Below, piece by piece: positions 44,540-52,759 of a DNA stretch of 64,000 nt (positions within the stretch are counted from its first letter, which is position 1; each line of letters opens with the position of its first letter). A model generated the notes under the pieces. That model searched no databases, had not been told where the DNA came from, and saw only the letters and a list, made by a program, of their open reading frames with translations. The position numbers were made by a program, and so were the translations under genes. Source of the DNA: Nodosilinea sp. E11 (GTDB lineage: Bacteria; Cyanobacteriota; Cyanobacteriia; Phormidesmidales; Phormidesmidaceae); the NCBI RefSeq assembly GCF_032813545.1, contig NZ_CP136514.1:433760-497759 (forward strand). The letters run 5' to 3'.

Positions 44540-45160
44540 TCGGACAGGGTCAAAAATCAGGCTAACCGCTTGACCATGCTACGGATCATGGCAAGATAAA
44601 TGAGGATTTCTGAGGTTTCCGGTAACCGTTCGTAGTCTCGCACCAAGCGTCGGCATCCCATGAGCCACCCAAAGGTGCGCTCGACCACCCAGCGCTTCTT
44701 AAGCACGGTAAATCCTTTGGTCTGCTGGGACCGTAAGGCGACCTCGACAATCCGTCGCGGAAGTAGGTATACACCCGTCTGCCACGGGGAAAGTCCCCGG
44801 GTAGCGCCCGCCATCGTACATCCTCAACCAGTAGATATATGATGGCGTTGAGGGTAGTCATAAAAAGGTAAGGATGGCTGTAATCCTCTTTCTGAAAGAG
44901 TTTCGACCAATGAGGCTAAGTTCTGAGTGCTGAAGTATCCTGGCTATTCACAGGATTTCAACCCACAATCCACGGGAAAATAAGTATTCCAGCCCTCAAC
45001 GGGCATATATACTTAGCGCCTTCGAGAAGGATGTAAATCTTGATATCCCTTGCTGTATATAAGATTCAGCCATCCTTACCTATGGGGCACTACCGCGTTG
45101 AAAATCTCCCACAGATCCTCGCACCGGGGCGTTTCCAAGGCTTGGCTGCTGGCAGTCAAG
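44540..45160 (-). pseudogene. Decayed IS5 family transposase
   Basis: Minus-strand fragments in several frames: EDLWEIFNAV near 45100-45125, LNAIIYLLVEDVRWRALPGD then FPRGRRVYTYFRDG at 44760-44850, and after a jump RIVEVALRSQQTKGFTVLKK, RWVVERTFGWLMGCRRLVRD ending at 44557. These are the start and end of an IS5 (IS427/IS1031-type) transposase; the middle with the first two catalytic aspartates has been deleted, and a MITE splits the N-terminal part. Non-functional. Confidence 0.75.
44852..45094. mobile_element. MITE-like insertion inside the IS5 remnant
   Basis: AGGTAAGGATGGCTG (44866-44880) is exactly complementary to 45067-45081, and the outer ends GGTAGT/ACTACC extend the inverted repeat imperfectly to 44852 and 45094. 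GCGTTGA occurs on both sides (44845-44851, 45095-45101) as a 7-bp target duplication, and the IS5 frame resumes across it. The interior is non-coding. About 243 bp. Confidence 0.6.
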
Positions 45161-45230
45161 CAGGGACTTAGCTCTTCAAATGAAGGACTAAATTCGGGTC
45201 TCCTTTCTAGTTGGATCGGATAGCGCCCAA

Positions 45231-45875
45231 CTAAGATGCGCTTTTTTCAAAAAGAAATAAACGTAAACCTAAGCCGATTAGAGTTACTCCTGCTATTTTT
45301 TCTGTCCAATGTGATGAGAGAAAATCTCGATTAAACCGTTTATAGGAGGAAAGCATTGCAACCAACGAAAACCAGAAGAATGCTAAAACAGCTATCGTGG
45401 ATCCATAGATAATTTGAGCTTGTATTGGTGTTGACGGTTGTACGAACTGAGTAAATAGTGCAAGAAAGAAAAAAGTTGCTTTTGGATTGAGCATATTTCC
45501 TATAAATCCAATTCTAAATGCTTGAATTCGGCTCATATCTCCTGATTTCCTAGATTCAAGTGAGATCCTTTTTTTGCCGCTGAGAATTATTGATCTAATT
45601 CCTAAATATACTAGATATGAAGCACCCAATAATTTGAGGATATTAAATAACAGAATAGATTGAGAAACGATTGCTCCAATACCTACTAAAGTATAAGAAG
45701 CGTGAACCATATTCCCCACTCCAATACCAATAGCCGTGTAAATCCCAGCCTGACGAGAGCAAGCAACGCTATTTCGGAGTGTTAACACAAAGTCTGGCCC
45801 TGGAGTGATCACGGCGACCAGCCCCACTATAAATATGGATACCCAGTCAAGGAGAAAGAGTTGAATAGTCATCAA
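45231..45875 (-). CDS. LysE/RhtB family amino-acid exporter
   Basis: 214 residues with six predicted membrane helices. The opening VSIFIVGLVAVITPGPDFVL has the family's ITPGPD motif, followed by a GIGVGNMVHASYTLVGIGAI segment and IGFIGNMLNPKATFFFLALF, both typical of LysE/RhtB transporters, which export amino acids and close derivatives by proton exchange. It is the last gene of the minus-strand cluster from 50316 downward. In that context it is a good candidate to export the amino-acid-like product made by the prephenate-decarboxylase, bicupin and SDR genes. About 75 bp separates it from the desaturase-like gene. Confidence 0.85.
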   Translation of the reverse strand: MMTIQLFLLDWVSIFIVGLVAVITPGPDFVLTLRNSVACSRQAGIYTAIGIGVGNMVHASYTLVGIGAIVSQSILLFNILKLLGASYLVYLGIRSIILSGKKRISLESRKSGDMSRIQAFRIGFIGNMLNPKATFFFLALFTQFVQPSTPIQAQIIYGSTIAVLAFFWFSLVAMLSSYKRFNRDFLSSHWTEKIAGVTLIGLGLRLFLFEKSAS

Positions 45876-45950
45876 AAAATAATCTCCAAAGTGTTTAACA
45901 ATCTTGCTTTCTTCTAGAATTTAAAGCCATGTCTCTAAGTGCAGTTATAT

Positions 45951-47177
45951 TTATTCAACTTCATCCTCAGAAGAGCTGCTAAGACTTTCAAAAACAACAT
46001 CTATTGCAGTCCAAAGCCCCCAAACTTCTGAAAAGCATCTTGGCCAATTTTGACATCCCCCATCAATGAATTTTTGCAAGTCGTAAGTTTCGTTTACCCA
46101 GTTTTTGTTTTTAGGAAAAGCATGGTGATATGAGTGAACAGGCAAGTTAAGGCACAAAACCAATTTCCTGGTCATAAAATATCCAACATTTTCAAGAAGC
46201 CAGTTAAACCAGGAAAATGGAGCCTCTAGAAAATGTTCAGTAGGGGGTACAGAGCCTAAGAATCGGCTCATGCATTTTCCTAACAACAATGACTTAGGAG
46301 ATTCGTTGTGATGAGCTTCGTAACCCCAAACGTGTTCCGAAAGAAGCTGCAGGAGTGCAATCACCTGAAAAGACACCTGGATAGGCACAAACCAAAATGC
46401 AAAAAATGCCCACGAGGTTAAGTAACTCATTCCCATAAGAATTAGACTATAACTTAGTAGGGAAATGACTCTGGGTTGTATTACCGACGCTTTTTTATTC
46501 GGCTTAAACCTATTAATTAAAGTCCTAACATGAAATCGGGGAGAAAATACGGTTTGTCGTAGATGGTGCCAATAGAAACTTTTACTCTTCCCAAGAACAA
46601 AGCCTAGCTCTTCAGTTATGTAAATTAAATTTTCGGGATCTTGATCAATCGTGGCTAGTTTTTCTGGACTATGATGTGTTGCGTTATGATAGTTTTGAAA
46701 CTCTTCAAACTCTGTTATTTGGACTATAATTGATATTAAATTTCCGACAAAGTCATTTAAAGGTTTACTTTCACTAAACCGATTGTGAGCACAGTGGTGT
46801 GCTATTTCTCGAAACTGTACAATGCCTGAAATAGTAAGAAACCATGAAATTAAAATTAAAGGAATATCTTTAACTGTAGCATCAATCCAAAGCCAGACAA
46901 TTATGCCAGCAAAGAACTCTATGAATCCAAGTCCCAGCTCTAACCAAGGGTTGCTTTGCAGAGGTGAAGCTTGATTGTCATAGGGCTTCCCCGTTAGCCA
47001 GTCAAAGTAAGTCTGGGTTGCCCTATGTATTGGCAATGGAAAATGTTCAGTCATTTTCCAAATCTTTTCACGAATATTAAATTTGTTTCCGTACATGTCA
47101 GGAAAAATAGCATCGTGAAATCTAGAGCTATGGTCTTCGATCAAGCTTATCCTGCCAGAGTTGGGCAAGCAATTCAT
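45951..47177 (-). CDS. Membrane fatty-acid-desaturase-like di-iron enzyme
   Basis: 408 residues. Three histidine boxes are visible: REIAHHCAHNRF near residue 125, NYHNATHHSP near 163 and PVHSYHHAFPKN near 352, with extra EAHHNES near 286. Between them are hydrophobic helices (LGLGFIEFFAGIIVWLWIDA, LLSYSLILMGMSYLTSWAFF). This is the fatty acid desaturase/hydroxylase superfamily, which uses a non-haem di-iron centre for desaturation or hydroxylation; some members act on amino acids or carrier-bound substrates. Box spacing is not that of the acyl-lipid desaturases. Within this cluster it more likely modifies the small-molecule product than lipid. It is 80 bases downstream of the SDR gene. Confidence 0.8.
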   Translation of the reverse strand: MNCLPNSGRISLIEDHSSRFHDAIFPDMYGNKFNIREKIWKMTEHFPLPIHRATQTYFDWLTGKPYDNQASPLQSNPWLELGLGFIEFFAGIIVWLWIDATVKDIPLILISWFLTISGIVQFREIAHHCAHNRFSESKPLNDFVGNLISIIVQITEFEEFQNYHNATHHSPEKLATIDQDPENLIYITEELGFVLGKSKSFYWHHLRQTVFSPRFHVRTLINRFKPNKKASVIQPRVISLLSYSLILMGMSYLTSWAFFAFWFVPIQVSFQVIALLQLLSEHVWGYEAHHNESPKSLLLGKCMSRFLGSVPPTEHFLEAPFSWFNWLLENVGYFMTRKLVLCLNLPVHSYHHAFPKNKNWVNETYDLQKFIDGGCQNWPRCFSEVWGLWTAIDVVFESLSSSSEDEVE

Positions 47178-47256
47178 GATAAAAACACCTTGAGTGAAAC
47201 TTGCGAAGTACTGCTTAACTAGTGGGAGTTTGAACCTTTGGCCTTAAAAGCGAATA

Positions 47257-48054
47257 TTAGAACGCGGTCGTAGATAAACCGCCATCAATAGAAATATTAG
47301 TGCCAGTTATATAGCTGGAGCAATCAGATGCTAAAAAAGCTATTAAATTGGCAACTTCATCTACAGTGCCTAATCTTTTTGTGGGTACTTTCTGTATCAA
47401 TAAATTCTCAACTACATCGTTATCCTGCTTTAATTGACTTGCATAGCCATTTAGAAAGCTCCTAAATCTTGCAGTCTTAATGATTCCTGGACTTACTGTG
47501 TTTATCAACACGTTTTTGGAGGAAGTGTATTGAGATATTGATTTTGATAAATTTATTAGGGCAGCGTTAACGGCACCAGCTTGAATCAGAGGAAGGGATG
47601 GTTCCTTAGCAGCAATACCTGCCAAACTCACTATTCTTCCCCAGTTATTTCTCTCCATGATTGGAATAACTAACTGAATCATTCTTATATAACCAAAAAG
47701 TTTACCGGTAAAAACAGTTTCCCAGTTTTCGCCTGGAACCTGCTCTAAACCCCAAGCAAAACTAGGGCCAGCGGAGGAATTAATTAGAATGTCAATTCTA
47801 TCAAACTTAGCGATTACTTCTTTCACCAGCCTTCTACATTGTTCTTCCTCACCTATATCGCATTCGAAAAGAAAAATTTTCCCTTCGCGAAGTGCCTCTA
47901 AAGAATCACTATATGCCCTTTCTAAATTGGATAGGCTCCTGGAGCAGGCAACCACAAAGCAACCTTCCTTTAGCAACAATTTAGCTGTGGCTTCACCTAT
48001 TCCGCTGCTAGCACCAATTACTAAGGCAACCCGTCTTTGTATAGCTAAATCCAT
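47257..48054 (-). CDS. SDR oxidoreductase without the YxxxK pair
   Basis: 265 residues. The Rossmann start VALVIGASSGIGEATAKLLL, ILINSSAG (NAG-like) and IVSLAG with the catalytic-type Ser are present, and so is the late INTVSPGIIKTARF and YITGTNISIDGG. The stretch that should hold Tyr-x-x-x-Lys reads PLIQAGAVNAALINLSK, so neither residue is at the expected place. In the order after a BacA-like and a BacB-like gene it occupies the position of BacC/AerF-type reductases. The missing pair suggests a changed mechanism or a subfamily known to lack it. It lies about 60 bp downstream of the bicupin gene. Confidence 0.8.
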   Translation of the reverse strand: MDLAIQRRVALVIGASSGIGEATAKLLLKEGCFVVACSRSLSNLERAYSDSLEALREGKIFLFECDIGEEEQCRRLVKEVIAKFDRIDILINSSAGPSFAWGLEQVPGENWETVFTGKLFGYIRMIQLVIPIMERNNWGRIVSLAGIAAKEPSLPLIQAGAVNAALINLSKSISQYTSSKNVLINTVSPGIIKTARFRSFLNGYASQLKQDNDVVENLLIQKVPTKRLGTVDEVANLIAFLASDCSSYITGTNISIDGGLSTTAF

Positions 48055-48115
48055 TCAGACAAATTCCCCTCAATTTTTTGACGTATTTCCTTGTTTAATC
48101 TAAATTTTGCCCTAA

Positions 48116-48778
48116 CTAGGCCAGGAAAGCTTTCCTGGCTTTTCTACCATAACGAGGTGGAACAAATATGTTAACGGAACAAGCTTCCTCGGGGAAAGGA
48201 TTGTAAGCACTATGTGGGGTATTGGAGGGAGCGAAATAAACTTTTCCGTATTCAAACTCCTGCTCCTCCTCTCCCACTGTCATAATATATTTACCGATCA
48301 CACCAATTCCGATTTGTTCATGTTTATGGTTATGAACATTCATTTTTCCTCCTGGTGGAATTTTCGCAATCATGATCTCAAACCAGGAGCCAGTAAAAAA
48401 ACTAAACGACATTCCCGTTTTAAGTTCTTTTTCATCAGTAGGTTTCATGAAACCAGCATCGTTTTCATTAATTAATCGTTTAATGTCTAAGCCAATCGCT
48501 AACTCAGAGGAGCTGTTTTTCGCACTGTGCAAAATATTAGAGCCGACAAAATAAGCATCTTTTAGTGGTTGCAATAGCTTCCTCTGACCATCAACTTCCA
48601 TTTCAAATACTCCTTGAAGCGAAAGTCCAAATTGAGCTTCGGAATGCTTGTGTGCGCTGAGCTTACAATTTGCCGGGATTGAGGATATCATGACTTTTGT
48701 ATCGCCACAATAGAATTCGTTGGATACGATTTCAGAATCGATTTTATTCTTCAAAGCGGTAGGAAAATAAATTGACAT
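48116..48778 (-). CDS. Bicupin, BacB/AerE-like isomerase
   Basis: 220 residues with two cupin domains, each with a complete metal site: HKHSEAQ near residue 43 with ILHSAKN near 81, and HNHKHEQ near 148 with TPHSAYN near 182. Both follow H-x-H-x(3)-Q ... H, the pattern I know from BacB, the bicupin of bacilysin synthesis that isomerises the dihydro-hydroxyphenylpyruvate formed from prephenate, and from its aeruginosin counterpart AerE. The gene starts five bases after the stop of the BacA/AerD-like gene, so the two are tightly coupled. All eight ligand positions are kept, so an active isomerase is expected. Confidence 0.82.
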   Translation of the reverse strand: MSIYFPTALKNKIDSEIVSNEFYCGDTKVMISSIPANCKLSAHKHSEAQFGLSLQGVFEMEVDGQRKLLQPLKDAYFVGSNILHSAKNSSSELAIGLDIKRLINENDAGFMKPTDEKELKTGMSFSFFTGSWFEIMIAKIPPGGKMNVHNHKHEQIGIGVIGKYIMTVGEEEQEFEYGKVYFAPSNTPHSAYNPFPEEACSVNIFVPPRYGRKARKAFLA

Positions 48779-48783
48779 AAATA

Positions 48784-49440
48784 CTACTCTCCTCTTCCAA
48801 AAACTGACCAGCTCATTAAAATTTCCCCGTAAGTTTTAATAAACTCTAGCCCATACTCTGAAACTGCTTGTTCATTAGTTATCGCGAGCTCATCGAATTC
48901 CTTGCTTACTAGAATTGCTGCTTGACTAGTAGAACTGACAAGCCGAACTTTGATTTCCTGTGAGCAGGTTTTGGGAAGCAGGTAATCCATTAAGGGTACA
49001 GGAGCGGGATGTGTCAGTATCTCCCTATAATCAGAAAAGTTTTTAGTACTTCCCCTTCTGCGCGCTAATCCATACACAGGAGTAGGAAATATGAAGATGC
49101 CAAGCAGCCTGATAGCTGGAGACATATAGAAGAGGTTGATATTGTGATATGCATGAGGTACTACTGCAATTTGAATTCTATCTTCGACCAAGGCATCCTT
49201 TAGCTCCTCAAAAGTCGGATAAAGAGACACTCTCATTGCTTCTTTTGTGAGAATTCTCGCCTCGTTGAAATACTGAAGTGTCTCATCACTGCTACTACCT
49301 TGTGGGCCTAAGGTAGCTGCAGTAAAAATCCTATTGCATTCCTTATATCGTGAATATTCCTCAGTTCCTAGAAAATCGCAGTAAGCCCTGTAGCTATTCT
49401 TCTTTTGGTCTTGACAGGTAAGCATTATAAAATGTCCCAA
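48784..49440 (-). CDS. Prephenate decarboxylase, BacA/AerD-like
   Basis: 218 residues. ECNRIFTAATLGPQGSSSDE near residue 36 is the TLGPxG(S/T)SS block of the prephenate-dehydratase-like fold, and the length fits the non-aromatising decarboxylases BacA (bacilysin) and AerD (aeruginosin), which lack the regulatory ACT domain of PheA. Other blocks: TFEELKDALVEDRIQIAVVP and LARRRGSTKNFSDYREILTH. The enzyme should convert prephenate to a dihydro-4-hydroxyphenylpyruvate, diverting it from Phe/Tyr synthesis. The immediately downstream bicupin is its usual pathway partner. No NRPS, ATP-grasp ligase or aminotransferase is nearby. Confidence 0.8.
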   Translation of the reverse strand: MGHFIMLTCQDQKKNSYRAYCDFLGTEEYSRYKECNRIFTAATLGPQGSSSDETLQYFNEARILTKEAMRVSLYPTFEELKDALVEDRIQIAVVPHAYHNINLFYMSPAIRLLGIFIFPTPVYGLARRRGSTKNFSDYREILTHPAPVPLMDYLLPKTCSQEIKVRLVSSTSQAAILVSKEFDELAITNEQAVSEYGLEFIKTYGEILMSWSVFGRGE

Positions 49441-49485
49441 AGAATTTATCTGCTCACTATTTAAATAATCAAGGATCGTGCTAAA

Positions 49486-50316
49486 TCACATTACTCGATT
49501 CATTTGAAAATTCCAAAAGTCCATCCATAAATCACAATATTTTTGGCACATGTACTCAATGTCTTTATACTTCTCACACTCCAGAGATTGAGTCGCAATA
49601 CACCACAAATCAGATGCATGTACGTCATCAGCCGCTTTAGCTTGAGAATCACTGCTCGATCCATGACATGAGTAATATCCAGAATTTACTTGAATTCCCA
49701 AAGGCTTGATGCTTTCCCTAAGAGGAGCACTAAATAAAATGACGATTTCTTCTGCTATCGCAAGCAAGCTAACCACTGAAACTAAATCACTGTAAGAATT
49801 TTCTAAGTATTCTCTAAGTTGTTTTGAAATCGAGGATGGCACGTATGTTTCACACTCATTCAAACCAATGCCTAATTCACAAAGTAACTCTTCAAACAGC
49901 GGATAGTGTGCATTATAAGGACTACCTAAGTAAAGTTCATCCATACTTCCCACGGCAAATCCAAATTCGTCCAAAACATTAAGTGACAGTAAAAAACGAG
50001 GAAACATTTTACTGCCCGGCTTTAATTTTGGCTCTAGTTGCCGACATTGAAACTGTGCTGCCAACAATGCATCAGTAAAAATCTGGACAATAGCATGTCG
50101 GTAATCCAAGTGGATTAACTTTAATTCCTCCTTCTTGAAACGCGAGGAGTTTAGAGCTTCGATAACGGAGTGAGACGAGATAGGGTGCTTTTTGAGCTGA
50201 CTTAATAAGTGCTGAGTAAATCTTTCATTCTTCTCCCACGTTGATTTAGGGATCGATTGTTCTATAGCCTGCTTTGCAATGTAACGAGAACTGTACTGAT
50301 TCATAAACAAAACCAA
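49486..50316 (-). CDS. Haem-oxygenase-like di-iron protein (HDO)
   Basis: 276 residues, helical. LDYRHAIVQIFTDALLAAQF, LNVLDEFGFAVGSMDELYLG then NAHYPLFEELLCELGIG, LLAIAEEIVILFSAPL and AADDVHASDLWCIATQSLE provide the scattered Glu/His/Asp pattern of the haem-oxygenase-like di-iron oxidase fold (CADD, UndA, SznF relatives), especially the DEFG...HYPLF block and the DDVHASD block. Such enzymes cleave, decarboxylate or N-oxidise amino-acid-like substrates. It is first in the cluster, 45 bases before the prephenate decarboxylase gene. A link between this fold and BacA/BacB homologues is not one I know. Confidence 0.68.
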   Translation of the reverse strand: MVLFMNQYSSRYIAKQAIEQSIPKSTWEKNERFTQHLLSQLKKHPISSHSVIEALNSSRFKKEELKLIHLDYRHAIVQIFTDALLAAQFQCRQLEPKLKPGSKMFPRFLLSLNVLDEFGFAVGSMDELYLGSPYNAHYPLFEELLCELGIGLNECETYVPSSISKQLREYLENSYSDLVSVVSLLAIAEEIVILFSAPLRESIKPLGIQVNSGYYSCHGSSSDSQAKAADDVHASDLWCIATQSLECEKYKDIEYMCQKYCDLWMDFWNFQMNRVM

Positions 50317-50896
50317 ATCAGATGAAAGACTAAAATTTTAATCCGTCTCGAACAAGCTAAATCTTGGCAAAACAATGCACTCTAAGGATTTCCAAGATTC
50401 GGAACTGTAAGCAGGAACTCATTAATACTTTGAGTTATCATACCTATTGCAACTATATTATGGCCCTACATAACTATCTTAAAAGCCAGATTTAGAGGTA
50501 TACGCCCTTAGTGGTCTAGGAAACTCAGGTGAGTCTTAAATGAGACGATGTGGTATGTAGAAATGTGAGCTGAAATGCCCTAGATTCGTCAGCCAATATC
50601 CCAAAATAGGCAAATTGTAGAAATTCCCGTTTTCATGGAGATTACTTGTATATCAAGATTTCCAGGAGTTTTCTACACTATTAAAGGACATGCACCTCAC
50701 CAGCAGTCGAAGATCCTGCGACTGAGCTTTCTACTGACCATAGGAAAAGAGAGAAGAAAGATTTGTAAAGTACAGAGGCTTTTAGGCTTATGTACTTATG
50801 GGGAAAGCACCTCTTAGCTTCAATGGCTAGAGGATAGTAAAAAGAAACAGACCTGTCTGTATTGCTGGAAACATTATTTCTTATGTTGAAAATTTG
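50317..50896. other. Upstream region of the biosynthetic cluster
   Basis: About 580 bases without a supported gene. The AT-rich first 150 bases probably carry the promoter for the minus-strand cluster starting at 50316. A 60-codon plus-strand frame at 50635-50817 is open but is not recognisable. Confidence 0.4.
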
Positions 50897-51300
50897 ACTA
50901 ACTGACAGAAGTGGGGGAAAGCCTTGAAACCTCGTTTGATGACGGGCAAAAGGCGAGCTATGAAATGTCAGCTACCTTGGGCTCTTCCGAGCTTTTGGTG
51001 AAGCCGAGAGCTAGTGAGGAAACTGTAGATCGCACCTTTCAGTGATCTGCCGATGGAATGCCTTCAAGCTCTGTTGCCCAGTACAAACCTGCTCTGCTTG
51101 GAAAGCTACACCATTGAGTCAGGTGATTGCCTCTTGCTGAATCTTGCCTCTACGCAAACGATAGTCCCCTATCCGATTTCATCGTCTGGGCCGCGATTGG
51201 TTGTGATGGCTGTTGAGAAAGCAAAAGCCATCAACGGGATAGCTAGGGGCCGACGTGAAAATCCGCTGGAGCTAGGGTAGCAGTCTATTCCGCTGGGTCT
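50897..51300 (+). pseudogene. Remnants of an IS4-like end and an ISL3 element
   Basis: 50897-50965 (TGACTAACTGACAGAAGTGG... GAAAGCCTTGAAACCTCG) is a diverged copy of the left end of the IS4-like element at 51446. At 50983 begins GGGCTCTTCCGAGCTTTTGG, an ISL3 end, and from 51053 a frame MECLQALLPSTNLLCLESYT then LNLASTQTIVPYPI matches the N-terminus of the ISL3 transposase at 40685. Both are truncated. An ISL3 copy had thus again landed in an IS4-like copy, the same nesting as at 40.3-43.4 kb. Confidence 0.65.
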
Positions 51301-51445
51301 CGGAGGTTGTCGCTACCCTGGCAAACGTAAACTGTAAGGATAAGTACCCCTGTAAGCCCAAGATTCAGCTGGGCCGATGACTCCTGTGCGTTGATGATCA
51401 GCGTCGCCATTCTTCACTCAGAAGCTGATCGAGACGCTGTTGAGC

Positions 51446-52759
51446 TGACTGCCTGACAGAAGTAGGTGAAAGGCTTGAAACCTCGTGACGCGAGGGGAAA
51501 AGGGTGAGGTGACATGAGACGCTGAAATTTGCGTCATCTCAGGGTCTGTACCATGTCAGCCACCACCTGCCTCTATGATCAAGTGCTGCCACTGCTGCGT
51601 CAATATAGCCATCGCCGTGACCTGCGGCACCTCAAGGCGCTGGCTTGGATGGTGACCGCGCTGGTGTGCAGTGGTCAGTTGAGCCTACCGGAGTGGGAAT
51701 CGTATGTACCCAGTCGCGCCCGCCAGGCGCAAAGCACCGAACGACGATGGCAGCGCTTCATGGGCAATCGTCGGGTCCGGGTCAAAAGTCTGTACGTGCC
51801 GTTGGTGCTAGCGGCCATCCATCGGTGGAAAGGGCGACGACTCTACTTGGCGCTCGATACCACGGTGCTGTGGAATCGCTACTGCATGATTCACTTGTCG
51901 GTGACCTGCTGCGGACGAGCGGTGCCCCTGCTGTGGCGGGTTTTGGAGCATTCGAGTGCCACCGTCAGTACGGAGCGATATCTCCCCCTGTTGCGGTTGG
52001 CCCATCGGCTGTTGCAGCCCTACCCTGATGTGATGCTGTTAGCCGACCGAGGGTTTGCCAACCATGACCTGCTGGCGTGGTTAAGCCAAAGTCGCTGGCA
52101 CTATTGTTTGCGCTTACCCAGTGATGTGGTGGTCCATGGCCCCCGCCGTCATCCCATTGAAGTCGGCTATCTGTGGCCCCCCAAGGGCGAAGCCCGTTTC
52201 TATGAGGGCATTGGTCTGTGGACGGATGGTCGCTGGCGCTGCAACCTGGTGCTGGCTAACGTCAAAGGCGTCAAGGAGCCCTGGGCTGTCATCACCGATG
52301 AGCCGCCGTCCCTCAATACCCTGTGGCAGTATGCCCTTCGGTTTCGAGTCGAGGAGCTTTTCCTCGATTCAAAATCCGGGGTCTTTGAGCTAGAAGCCTC
52401 CGGCATTCGCTCGGCTCCAGCCCTCGAACGACTCTATCTCATAGCGGCTGTCGCCATCCTCTATGGCACCACCCAGGGCATGGCCGTTCAGCTCGATGGC
52501 CTCCGCACTCAGGTTGACCCTCATTGGACTCGGGGCATCAGTTACCTCAAAATTGGCCTGCGCTGGCTCAAAGGAGCCGTCAACAAAGGGCGTTCGTTGC
52601 TCAAACCCATCCCCCTATTCACCGTTGACCCTGAACCCTGCTTTGCCTCTAAAAAAGCTGAAGTCCGGTACTATGAACGCATCTGGTTCTCTAGAATCCA
52701 GTCCTTGTGCTGCCAACTACCACCCTGGGAGGCCGTATAAAGATGTGTCAGGCAGTCAG
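51446..52759 (+). mobile_element. IS4-like insertion sequence (intact)
   Basis: CTGACTGCCTGACA at 51446-51459 and its complement at 52746-52759; perfect 9-bp duplications GCTGTTGAG at 51437-51445 and 52760-52768. Length 1314 bp. It has inserted near the 3' end of the recombinase gene at 52748-54295: before insertion that protein would have ended VLNSVSISF instead of VLNSLTA. Confidence 0.9.
51553..52740 (+). CDS. IS4 family transposase
   Basis: 395 residues from ATG at 51553 (MSATTCLYDQVLPLLRQYSH). The DDE core is complete: LYLALDTTVLWNRYCMIHLS (Asp), VMLLADRGFANHDLLAWL (Asp) and LRFRVEELFLDSKSGVFELE (Glu), with the C-terminal PHWTRGISYLKIGLRWLKGA. It is the intact version of the transposase broken by ISL3 at 40291-43286; the two are clearly related but diverged. 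It fills its element. Confidence 0.9.
   Translation: MSATTCLYDQVLPLLRQYSHRRDLRHLKALAWMVTALVCSGQLSLPEWESYVPSRARQAQSTERRWQRFMGNRRVRVKSLYVPLVLAAIHRWKGRRLYLALDTTVLWNRYCMIHLSVTCCGRAVPLLWRVLEHSSATVSTERYLPLLRLAHRLLQPYPDVMLLADRGFANHDLLAWLSQSRWHYCLRLPSDVVVHGPRRHPIEVGYLWPPKGEARFYEGIGLWTDGRWRCNLVLANVKGVKEPWAVITDEPPSLNTLWQYALRFRVEELFLDSKSGVFELEASGIRSAPALERLYLIAAVAILYGTTQGMAVQLDGLRTQVDPHWTRGISYLKIGLRWLKGAVNKGRSLLKPIPLFTVDPEPCFASKKAEVRYYERIWFSRIQSLCCQLPPWEAV

Noticed and set aside
51053..51280. 75-codon frame as a gene of its own
   Set aside because: It is the truncated N-terminus of an ISL3 transposase next to an ISL3 end.
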